The notes under the pieces were generated by a model. That model had not been told where the DNA came from and did not search any database. It saw only the letters and a list, made by a program, of their open reading frames with translations. A program made the position numbers and the translations under genes. This document shows positions 1 to 9,960 of a stretch of DNA of 64,000 nucleotides, one piece after another (the first letter of the stretch is position 1; each line of letters opens with the position of its first letter). The DNA lies in the NCBI GenBank assembly GCA_963669155.1, contig OZ022577.1:26939865-27003864 (forward strand). Direction: 5' to 3'. Source of the stretch: Arbacia lixula (lineage: Eukaryota; Echinodermata; Echinoidea; Arbacioida; Arbaciidae).

Positions 1-134
1 CGTGTCTAGTCATATGATGGACTCCCTGAAGATTTGGCAGTTTGTGTTCACACACCCAATCAATTATAAATGTTTTGTGATAAACAAGTGATTGTTGTGT
101 GTGTGTGAGCATTCACTGATTATTTCTTTCATCA

Positions 135-605
135 GAGTTTGTCTCTCATTTCTCATCAGGAACAGTTCAAAGGCGCAATATTCTGAGAAGTTTCTGCCAG
201 TATGGGCATGGCTCATGATATATTGAATGATGTGCTTCTAAGTAACATGTTGTCCCTACCAGGGAATAGAATTCCAAGAAGCTAGATTTTGAGAAATTCG
301 TACCAATGTGGACAGGGCTCGTGCTGTATTTAATGAAATGCCTAGTGACATCTTATCTACTTCAACATTTCTTATCAGAGAACAGAGTTCCCAGAAGCAA
401 TATTCTAAGAAGTTTCTGCCAATGTGGACAGGGCTTATGAGGGTTTGGATGAAAATGTTAGTGACATCTCGTCTCTACTGCAACATTTCGTATTAGGAAC
501 AAGAGTACCGGTACTAAGAAGCGAACTTCTGAGAATTTTCTGCCAGTCTGGACAGGGCTTGTGAAGTATTGGATAAAATGTCAGTGACATATGATCCAGT
601 GAATC
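135..605. repeat. degenerate tandem repeat, unit about 106-124 bp, four copies, in an RCE1 intron
   Basis: The words gaagtttctgccagt, gtggacagggct and ttagtgacatct recur in order. The gagaagtttctg anchor starts near 185, 291, 407 and 531, so unit length varies between about 106 and 124 bp. Copies differ by many substitutions, so the array is old. It lies upstream of the RCE1 exon at 1005 and is therefore probably intronic. Short open frames through it are not conserved between units. Confidence 0.75.
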
Positions 606-1004
606 CGATTAGGAACCAGATAGTGAGGGGCGCTGGCTGATCTATTGATTTGTCTGGGGATGCGAGGGTCTGAACAGGAGCCATACACTACTTGATATCT
701 TCTGTAGAGGCTCCTCGTTTCTTGTCACTCTTAAAGCTGCTAGTTAGCATCATGATCTGGTCATAATCTTTGCTTTATTGATATCTTTATATTACATTCT
801 CATATTAAGGATGTAAAATTATGTTCGTATATATATATATTTTTTTTTTTGTTAATCGTATTTTCTTGAAAATTATGTTATTTCTCATAACTTAACCATC
901 ATGTATACCATTTCCATGTATGATATATACCATGATTAACAAAAATTTACTTTCATTTATGTTTAATTGATGTGTCCTTTCCACTTTTCATTTTATTACA
1001 ACAG

Positions 1005-1067
1005 CTTTCCAGTCTTGCTACACAACCATTTTTGGTGCCTATTCAGCATTCCTGTTTGTGAGAACCG
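1005..1067 (+). CDS. RCE1: RCE1 CAAX prenyl protease 2, penultimate coding exon
   Basis: RCE1 is a multi-pass ER-membrane endoprotease that removes the last three residues of prenylated CAAX proteins such as Ras. This 63-nt exon follows a pyrimidine-containing tract ending in acaacag and is followed by the donor gtgagt. It is read as CT, then 20 codons, then G, and contains FGAYSAFLFVRTG. From memory, vertebrate RCE1 has FGAYTAFLFIRTG at the same place, directly before the HLxGPxxCHxFCNYMGFP block. The final G joins the next exon to make Gly, so phase is kept. Earlier exons with the catalytic Glu and first His are not in the window. Confidence 0.9.
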
Positions 1068-2015
1068 GTGAGTGGTGCCACTTCCTGACCACATTGTCTT
1101 AAGAAATCAGACGATGAATTTTCAAAGCTTGTATTTTGCATCTGAAATGTATATCAAAATATAAATACATAGATTGGCATGACTGTTAATATATCTGAAA
1201 GGGCCCCTGTCAACCAAATATTTCTGGTCTTTAAATTGCTTAGACATGTCATATTAACAGCTTTTCATATTTTTTTTTTCACTTGAATATATCGTTAAAT
1301 GACAGAAAATGTGATTTTCCGTCAAAAATAATAGCTATTTCAGAGTTTCTAAGCCCCGCCCATAAAACAAAATCAGTTTCATGCGATCGCTGTCAATCAT
1401 GATATCACGTGACAAATTTCGTCACAGGGGGAAATTGACATCCGAGCTCTGTGTTGAATGCTCGTGTTTTGTATTGCTGTGTCGAAGAGTTGGCCACGTA
1501 ATTTTCCCCCAATTGGAAGAATTCAAGAGAAAATGCAAAGAGCTGCATAGTGGGAGGGTGAAGTAAAAAAAAATAATATTTTGCTTTGATTATTTGTAAG
1601 TAGTTTTATGTTATATTATGAAATAGGAATTAAGACTCTGGCTCTATAAAGGAATTCATTTACATTGATTACAACAACCTCTGAGAAGAGATAAATGTTG
1701 GTTTTGTATACCGGTAGTGCCGAAGCATCTTGGAAGCATTTTTCCATTTTTGGAGCTAGCGTGCCTTATGTGAATGTAAGGAAGGCACCCTATGAACTTC
1801 GAGTTCGAGTGAATATTTGTAATAATGTGTTAATTTTTTCTTATGTTTTCTTTTTCTACATGATGCCTATGTATACAGCAACAAATGTTTTGCAATATCA
1901 TATGTATTGAAGCACATGTGCTATTTTTACTTTTTGTAAGCAAAGTGAATTGTTGTGAATGGATGATAAATGATGCGATTAATTTTGATCTTGTCATTCT
2001 CCTCTTGCTCCACAG

Positions 2016-2257
2016 GCCACCTCGCAGGGCCGTTCATCTGCCATGCCTTCTGTAACTACATGGGGTTCCCAGAGATCAACCAGGTGTTCAACCACAGCCC
2101 CCGGCAGTGTGCCGTCATCATCGCCGCCTTCATCCTGGGCTTGCTCTCCTTCCTCCTGCTCCTCTACCCCCTGACCACGCCCGCTTGGTACGCCAACAAC
2201 ATCTACCCTGAGGGAGGGGTGCTGGCCACAGAGCCTGAGGCCACGCTGGACTTCTGA
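2016..2257 (+). CDS. RCE1: RCE1 CAAX prenyl protease 2, last coding exon (C-terminus)
   Basis: The acceptor is ttgctccacag and the exon starts with GC, which completes the Gly codon from the exon ending at 1067. It encodes GHLAGPFICHAFCNYMGFP and about 60 more residues to TGA. CHxFCNYMGFP is the fourth conserved motif of the ABI/CAAX-protease family. Its His and Asn (H and N of HxxxN) correspond to residues needed for activity in yeast Rce1. A hydrophobic stretch, CAVIIAAFILGLLSFLLLLY, is the last membrane segment, followed by a short acidic tail ending EATLDF. GC content and codon use are clearly higher than in the surrounding intron. The 3' UTR end was not located; the first AATAAA words outside transposon sequence are near 3811 and 4881. 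Confidence 0.95.
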
Positions 2258-2512
2258 CAGGGTGTGTCCATGTGCGTGTCCATGTATGCGTGGGGGTGTG
2301 TAATGGATGTGTGGATTTATGTGATGTGTCTATCTGTAGGATGCAATCTGTGTATAGTGTCAGTTGTTTTCTTGAAGGTCTTTACTCTACATATATTCTC
2401 TGTGTCGTCCAATGTACTGGAATTGGCATAAGGGATATGGTCTCCATCGTCCGATCTACTGAAATTGGTGTAAATTATATGCTGTATGTAGTCTGATATA
2501 CTGGACTTGACA

Positions 2513-2627
2513 TACACAACAGCTCAAAGGAATTGGTGTAGGGAAAGGGAAAGGGAAGAAAGGGAAGGTGCCGCAGTTTTGAACAGCGGTATATTCCCAA
2601 TGCCAATTCCTTTGAGCTATAGTGTAC
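2513..2627. mobile_element. short hairpin MITE, internally deleted relative of the element at 4953
   Basis: It starts tacacaacagctcaaagg and ends cctttgagctatagtgta, so the termini are inverted copies. Inside is a GGGAAAGGGAAAGGGAAG purine arm and the word gcggtatatt, both shared with the element at 4953-5188. The right purine arm is missing, so this copy is about half the length. It lies about 260 bp after the RCE1 stop and may be part of its 3' UTR. Confidence 0.75.
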
Positions 2628-2934
2628 CCTGGAGCCTAATTAAAACTCATCTGACCAAGATCAAAGCAAGACGGTATGTGTTCATGCAATGCACAAGCTA
2701 GCTATTTGGAAAGTTATAAGTTGGCTCCACTGTACATTTTATGCCCAGCATCGCCTGATCTACAGGAATTGTTGTAAGTTTTTATATGCTCCTCATCGAT
2801 AACAGAATCAAGCTTTAGGTAATTTTGGTTTGTTAAAATTCTGTTCACTATCCTGCTTGGATTGTTGTGATTTTGGCATTTACAGGGCCATCTGTTCAGT
2901 CTGACATGTTTCCTGATCAATGTACTTGTTTGCT

Positions 2935-3711
2935 TTAACCCTATCTAGCCCGGGGGGGGGGGGGCAAAAACAGCCCCCCCCTCGACATTTTTCGCAATAA
3001 ATTTGTAACGCGAAAAGATCGCGTCGCGACATTTCATGACTATTTTCCTTCAAGTCTCACGCAACTTTTAAGACCAAATTTGCGACGCGGGGGTACACGG
3101 TTCCGAAGTTACATAACATTTTGTATGTGCATGTCAGACCAAAAATTGCTCAAAAACGTGATTTCATGTACAAATCCAATGCAAATTCTGTATCTAGCCA
3201 AAATTCATAAATGTATCATTATTTGTATTATTACTGATAAAAAACAATAAATTTCATGTTATTTATGACTGAAATAGTGTTGCCAACGATTTCCATCGAA
3301 AAAACAATGAAAAACATAAAGTCGAAAAAACACGGAAATACATAAGAAATTCAAAAAAACAATAAAATACATAAGAAAAACTTTCATATTTCCATTTCTT
3401 TAAATCCTAATTTGATAATAATCATAAGAAGAGTGTCTGGACTGATATCTAGCAGTTTGGGGGCTATATTTAAAGATTTACAACCAAATTATGATTTTTA
3501 TGCATTTAATTAGCATAATTAATTAATTAAAAATAAATTTGAATAATTTTGATGCAAATGACGATTGAATTGTGGACATTACGTCATGGGTGACGTACGT
3601 GCCAATTTTCGTCGCGATCGCGCGATCAACGGTCGAGATCTTAGGGGGGGGCTTTTTTTGCCCCCCCCCGGGCTATGCGATTTCAAAATAGCCCGGGCTA
3701 TATAGGGTTAA
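2935..3711. mobile_element. piggyBac-like non-autonomous element with TTAA flanks
   Basis: The element is bounded by TTAA on both sides. The left end reads TTAACCCTATCTAGCCCGGG and the right end CCCGGGCTATATAGGGTTAA, an inverted repeat of about 20 bp with one or two mismatches. TTAA target duplication and termini beginning CCC are the piggyBac hallmarks. A second inner inverted pair (a G-run followed by gcaaaaaca on the left, gcttttttgccccc on the right) extends the symmetry. The interior is AT-rich with no open frame, so it is non-autonomous. A 129-bp deletion derivative occurs at 25286. Confidence 0.8.
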
Positions 3712-4952
3712 GGGTAGTTTTTGTTTTTCCCCTTTTTGCAACAAAAGGCTAAAAAACTGAATGTATTAGCATTCGTACACATTGATTGCAATCCCTGACT
3801 GCAATTAATTCAATAAAATGAAATCCGTTCCATATGTTCCTATGATTGCAATCACCAACTGCACTTGATTACTGCATTTGATACTAGTAATGCATTTTCT
3901 ATTTCCATTCATCAAATGGAATGTTTGATAATTATTTTTTGTTTAATATTTATTTTTAGTGTTATAATTTACATTTGATATCAATCAATGGATTGATAGA
4001 TGAGTCGTAGCTCTTTGTGATGCGGGCCCTTGAACGTCATACCTGTTGACCAACTATGTTCAGCTATGTGCCCTCATAATATTCTCAGAAGTTGAGGCTA
4101 TCTTGTTTGCAGTGCTGCGTACAGCTCATAAACATGTTCCGCCAATTTTGTGTGCAATTTTCTTCTCTCTAAATATGTTACGTAAATGATGTGTAAGGGC
4201 TGTTGGTGTCATATTGACATTGTACTTGAGAATCTCTGTATAAGCCATTTCTCGATGTAAAATAATGGTTAGCAACATATGATAAGTCAACATTTACCAT
4301 TTCATTTGGAGGATAAAGAAAAGCAAGGCTAAACAAGAATGAACTTTGATGCAATTCATGAAGAAAGTTAATATGCAGTTTATATGCAAATCACTCGTCA
4401 GGGTCTAAGGAAGATAATAGACCCAATTAACAGAAGCTTACAGGAACCTATAACAGGTTAATCTCCTGATTTTATGAAAAGAATGTTTTCATAAGTTTTT
4501 ATGTTATTTAAGCTTGCAAATGTTAGCAATCGTAAAGGTTTTAATTTGTATGTATGTATGTAACATAGGTTGATGTACCATTAAGTTTCCTAATGTATCC
4601 GTGTTTAAGTGGAGCTGATTTTGTATGTGCTGTTAAGGTTGTAAGATAAAAAACAGAACAGTACCATGGAAGCATGTAAAGCGTTATGACTTGAGAATTA
4701 GACATAATCATGAATAAGAGCTTCATACTTGCAGAATCTGGTACAGTATTCACACATAGATTGGACCTATAGATTTGGGGGAAAATGAATGGATTCGTCT
4801 ATCTGATTTACGTCAGAATTATACATGTATTTATGCCTTGTCTTTCTCCAGAAATGTGTATATTTCCAGAGTAAAATGGCAATAAAAATATTAGATGCTT
4901 GTCTGAAAGAAGTTAGTAGTTAGTGTATCAGTTGTTGTAAAGATGTTGGATA
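3712..4952. other. AT-rich gene-free stretch downstream of RCE1
   Basis: No exon-like open frame and no recognisable protein or RNA motif was seen. AATAAA words near 3811 and 4881 are candidate RCE1 polyadenylation signals only. Confidence 0.4.
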
Positions 4953-5188
4953 TACACTCCAGCTCAAAGGAATTGGCATAGGGAAAGGGAAAGGGAAGAA
5001 GGGGAAGGAACCGCATTTTTAAACTGCGGTATATTTTGTCTAGTTCAGCATGAAACATGATGCTTTTTAGGCTAATGCATCGTGTTTCATGCTGAACTGG
5101 ACAAAATATACCACAGTTTAAAACTGCAGCTCCTACCCTTTCTTCCCTTTCCCTTTCCCTATGCCAATTACTTTGAGCTGTAGTGTAT
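4953..5188. mobile_element. long palindromic MITE (hairpin of about 235 bp)
   Basis: The two halves are near-perfect reverse complements: ctcaaaggaattggcatagg and a GGGAAAGGGAAAGGGAAG block on the left, and the complementary block with ttactttgagctgtagtgta on the right. The middle contains tcagcatgaaacatgatgc and its inverse around a short loop near 5075. Flanking TA dinucleotides suggest a TA target site, which is an inference. An (AT)n run at 5190-5213 follows directly. Confidence 0.85.
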
Positions 5189-6109
5189 GCATATATATAT
5201 ATATATATATATAGTTTACTCTTACATTCTTTTAAATAGTATGGACCAGTATGTCCAACAGAATGTTTAACATAGGAAGATAAGAATCAGAAATATTTTA
5301 TGCCAAGTCTGTATATTGAATCATTATTTTTAACATTGAACTATGACAGCAGTATGTGATAGAAGTGTGAGGATTAGTATACCATGTTTGAATTTTAGTG
5401 AATGAAAGTGCTGTATAAATAGTTTATCGTGACCATTGTTTTGATTGTTTTTGTCGAGTGAACTAAATTATCAGCAGAAACTATCAATATGTGCCTCAAA
5501 TTTCTATCTTTGTGTTCTGAAAATATTGATAAATGTGTGTATAGATCTATGCACTAGTTTGTGTTAGTAAAATGAAACATGAAACCAGGTGCACAGATAG
5601 CAGCAAATGTAAAAACCTGACGTTATGCAAGTGATTAGTATTGATGTTTCATACTCACATTCATAATTTTTTGTTCTGGGCGTATTGGCAGTGACATGGT
5701 GTAGTGGATTGCTCCTCTAATTATACCCAGCAAATGCCACTTGTAATGCACAGCCAATCATGAAAAACATTGTTCTTGCTGATGAGACCTCACTGATAAA
5801 TCATGGAAATATTAATGGAACATATGCAGAGGAAAGGTGCATCTTTAAATATTTGAAATGTGTGTTCGTTTATTAGCATACCAATGATCATCTCCTTGTT
5901 TTCCCCCCTCTTTTTTTGTAAAACTGGTGCAATTTAGTTCCCTCATAACATCTCAGTATTTACACAAAAATGTAGTTTTGTAATGAGTTCAAAGAAATTA
6001 AAAAATCAAGACTGCTAATGAACATGACAATTTGGGTATGGTGATGTATTTATTGTACCCTATTTGTTCATTGTTGACATGTCATTTTCTTTAAACACTC
6101 AATAGAGTC

Positions 6110-6220
6110 TGGGGTCATATATATGAGCCTTGCCAGCCTAGCTGGTTGCTAAACATTAATGCAGCTGAGTGCACATTAGCAACTTGCTAGGCCTAGCAAG
6201 GTTTCATGAATATGACCCCA
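6110..6220. mobile_element. palindromic MITE with 24-bp terminal inverted repeats
   Basis: The left end tggggtcatatatatgag is matched by the inverted right end ttcatgaatatgacccca. Inside, gccttgccagcctagc and gctaggcctagcaaggtt form a second inverted layer, as do gttgctaa and ttagcaac. The whole 111 bp can fold as one stem with a loop near 6165. No coding potential. Confidence 0.75.
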
Positions 6221-6455
6221 TGTTGTTATGTCAGATCACCCATAAGAGGTTCACCTGTACATGTAGTAGTGTCCAGTAAACACGGGTGTTTTAAGTTATA
6301 TGCCAAAATGTCCTTTTGATTTTTTTGATACAGAAATTAATGTATCATTGCAGTGTTGGTTTGTTCTTTTCGTATCCCCATAACCTTGGTACATGTATGA
6401 ACGTATGGAAGATTAATACATGTACAAGCTTTGATTTACTGCTACTCTTCATAGA

Positions 6456-6526
6456 TTAACCCTTTGTATGTCATTGAGGCATTTTTGCACAACTAATAGA
6501 CACAACTCACATTGAGCAGCTGTTAA
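6456..6526. mobile_element. short TTAA-flanked MITE (85-bp family), copy 1
   Basis: It begins TTAACCCTTTGTATGTC and ends in TTAA. On the reverse strand it contains gctgctcaatgtgagttg and gtgcaaaaatgcc, the core shared with the copies between 37 and 61 kb. Confidence 0.65.
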
Positions 6527-6679
6527 TCTGGCATAAAAAGATTTTAAAAAAAATAAAAAGAGAAAGGCATGGGCAGCGCCAGCTAGTGTTGATATGACAC
6601 AAATGATTTTGCAATGTCAGAATCACTGATCTCCCCACTAGTGTAGGGATCAGTGGTCAGAATATGGGTGGAGGTAAAA

Positions 6680-6713
6680 CCACAGAAATAGAAGACGTCT
6701 TCTATTTCTGTGG
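6680..6713. repeat. perfect 34-bp palindrome centred on GACGTC
   Basis: The arm ccacagaaatagaagac is followed immediately by its exact reverse complement, with no loop. Both sides are flanked by ggtaaaac-like words, so the palindrome looks like an insertion between short direct repeats. No mismatch occurs in the 17-bp arms. Confidence 0.9.
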
Positions 6714-6839
6714 GTAAAACAGCCAAGAAGCGCGGAGAGCAGTGTGTGTGTAGCCTCGGTCCAAGGCTGTGGATTGTGTAGATGCTCTGACTAAGCACTC
6801 CTATCACAACAAATTATAGACTAATAAAGGACACACCAA

Positions 6840-8340
6840 CGGAAGTATCCTTTTACCTTTGCTTTCTTCTCTCAAGCCAGAGAGAAAGTATTGGCTCAAG
6901 TGTCTAGACTTCGTTGTGGTTACAGCAGTGCATGATAGCAAAATCAGCCTACCAATCTAGAACTTAGGCTAAACAGCGTCCTGCCTGCCAACTTTGACAG
7001 GAAAGATTCATGGATCACCATGTATGAGTAAGAGGGGTTTAGAGCAAATTATCGTTTTCTATTAAGGGGATCTATTGAGCTCTATGGTGCGCGGACTTAT
7101 GAAAACATGATAAAACTGCTCTGTTTAATATCACACATGTGTACATGTACATTTTACCATTTTTGCTGCATTAGGGAATTGAAGGGGTGGGTTACTAGTA
7201 GTTTGGGTAACGCATATGGGACTCGTGTCATTGGAGTGATTATGGTCCCATGCTTGTTTGATTTCAGGATACCTGGAAGGAATCATCTCAAAATGTCAAG
7301 ACTCGCTGATTAGGGCAGTTTGGTTCTGATATGGTAATGGACCGTAATCGTTACTTCTACTACACATAACGTTAAACCATGGTTGAGAAGTGAGGTAGCA
7401 ACTAGCTCAAATTGACATCTTTGCATAAACATGTACATTTGTTAAATTGTTACGTTTGTCTTGTAGTTTTCCCTTTATCGCCCATTGTCCTTCCGGTTAA
7501 TTGCGCAGAGTAAAAGAAAATATACATATATCGGTATACAAGAAAAGTATCATTCGAAACTTAACAGTTGACATTTCAAAATGAAAATTGAAGCTAACAA
7601 TGATATCTTTCATTTCCACACGTAATCACATATTCGCGCAAACTTGACACAAAAGTGTCTGCGTATCGCATCATTCTAATTGAGATGTTAAAAATGAAAT
7701 TGCCAGTGTTAATGTCTATACCTTTATGTGACCTGCTTAATAATCCAATCGAAATTAACAAAAATTAACAATGACACTTAGTTATCCATGTCTACATTCT
7801 CAGGGAAGTTCCTAAACAATAGTTTATTATATATCGTGTGTTATTTACACACATTTTCATTTCACGACTGTAAGAGGAATATACCTCCTTTAGTAATAAA
7901 ATGTGCTCGTTTGTGTGATTGTGTTGCTTAAAGAAAAAAGGTGTGTTTAAGCTCCCTCCATTTTATCGCACCCATTCACCTCTGCTTGCTACATTAAATA
8001 CCTGTATTATTCTGGTATTACACTACATTTTTCTGTATTACAATGTTACATCATTATTTATGTTTAGATATCGATGGACACACGATCAAATCGGGCTTTA
8101 TGCAAAACATGTGTTGTGATAGTATTGAAAGTTGATATATTTCTCTAGATGTAAATAAAATCCTCTCAAAGGAATATGACACTGTTTCTAGTTTCTTCAG
8201 TTTCTGTGTACATGAAGTTTGGAAGTGTTGCTTTGATAGACAATTTCCTCTTGTGTTTATTGTCACAAGAGTTAGAAATCAAAGATACATTATTACACTT
8301 AAGATGAGATTTAGCTGAACGGGGAACAGGATGAAGAACG
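6840..8340. other. gene-free intergenic stretch
   Basis: AT-rich sequence between RCE1 and the pseudokinase gene. Only short chance open frames are present; none has a recognisable domain or exon-like splice context. Confidence 0.4.
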
Positions 8341-8350
8341 AGAATGGGAA

Positions 8351-8352
8351 GA

Positions 8353-8411
<59 letters not shown>

Positions 8412-8414
8412 GGG
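8351..8414. repeat. (GA)n array ending in a run of 14 G
   Basis: Homopurine tract of about 50 nt of GA followed by poly-G. The Arg-Glu and Ser-Leu open frames across it are artefacts. Confidence 0.95.
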
Positions 8415-9299
8415 CGTGATGAAAGGGAAAGGAAGGGAAGAAATGTGGAAAGCATGATGACATTTTACAATCTTACTGCCACTCATGTCGCCGACCGCCT
8501 ACACACCCCTATCTGTCCTTTATCGTATCTAAACATCTACATTTTCCCCAGTACACGTTATTTTTGTTATCTATTCACCATCCATCAATTTGACAAGCAG
8601 TTACCAATGTTACCATTGCATCATCCCCGTGATGTCATCATTCCGTCATCCATCCCAGACCGCCTTCTTTTACTTCAATACATACGAGTCGGAACTTTGG
8701 TCATCAACTTACCTCTTTGCCAAACTTCATGGTACTGTGGAAATCAATAATTTCCGCATGAGTCCCAATCGCTCATGCAATTATGGAACCTGAAAGTGCA
8801 TGCAAGTGACAAGCCGTCTGAAACGTTAGCCGTATATATGTTCGTTTTATTCTGGTCATTTGCATTCATAACATTATACATGTATACACATCTTTTTGGT
8901 TGAACGTGATCCAAAAGTGGGATTAATTGTGAAATATTATTGGATCTCCTGTGTTATGTACCTATAACGTAAACAAGCGGAAGTTTCTACCGTTCGAATT
9001 ACAGTAAATCAGCATACTTGGATTATAATTGTGATTATGTTTTAAGAATGCTGAACAGTATCAAGAATTTGAACGTGGAGTTAACCATGTCCACTTGTTA
9101 GTTCCCCCGCCTCGTGCAAATGCAATTTACGCTTTCGACAGATAGCTTGATCTCATAAGTATGTACACGGATATGAGTACACTTAAATGGACTCCAACCG
9201 TTGATCTTTTGTCTATTTACCTTGGCTCATACATTCATTGGTGTCCGGGTGTACTTTTTTCAGTGAGTTTATTTTATTGAATAGAGATCGTGTGCCTCC

Positions 9300-9960
9300 T
9301 GCAAGGCTCACCCTATTATCATACGAAAACTAGAGCGAACACTCGATGGGGTACTTGTGGTCGAACAATGGACTTTCGCCTTCGCGTCGTTTGTGCCTGG
9401 CCCAGGCGACCAATCAGCGACTTCCGTCTACCGCATAACAATAACCTTCCGTGCTGCTAATTAGCTGACCTCCGGCGGGGCGCTGTATTTGAATCTGTCA
9501 GCAAGCGGAAAAGCTCGCCGTGGCCGCTGTAGTGTACTGTTAGCGAGTATCACACTTTTGCACACGCTCGACGCGCACTCTTTCTGTGCACTGTGATATA
9601 CCGCAGTAATAGTATACTGCATCATCGTAAATATGTGTAGCCAAGCGAGGATATGAGCAGCTGATCGTCTAAGGATGAACGGATTATAAAGAACCTGTCA
9701 CCGAGGAGACGCAGAATTAGTCATTTCTACGCCCTTTCCAGGATTTCTGACACGGCATCCACGCTGTTGTAAACATTCCGCGGAGAGCTCTCCTGCAAGA
9801 GAGATATACTACTACTACAGACGTGAGCAAACGTCGCTAACTGTGGACATTTCGCACAAATATTATTTCAACATACGGTTATAATTCGCCCGTTGATCAG
9901 TGTGTCTTGTTTAACCAATATATTTGTATCGCTACTTTGTGGACTACCCATCTTTTCGTC
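9300..9960 (+). promoter_or_regulatory. probable promoter and 5' UTR region of the pseudokinase gene
   Basis: GC and CpG content rise sharply from about 9340, with words such as ggcggggcgc, ctcgccgtggccgc and cgctcgacgcgcac, and stay high into the coding region. This resembles a CpG-rich, TATA-less metazoan promoter. No TATA box at a sensible distance and no clear initiator could be fixed, so the transcription start is unknown. This is inferred from composition and position. Confidence 0.4.

Noticed and set aside
8331-8750. Open frames rich in Arg-Glu or Ser-Leu across GA arrays here and at 16298, 28835, 36087, 37213, 41340, 42250, 44501 and 47802
   Set aside because: They are readings through GA/CT arrays, appear on both strands and have no other sequence of note.
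9907-9960. Upstream extension of the pseudokinase frame by 18 codons
   Set aside because: The extension begins at a TTG codon, not ATG. The ATG at 9961 has a purine at -3 and starts a sequence with charged, kinase-like character.
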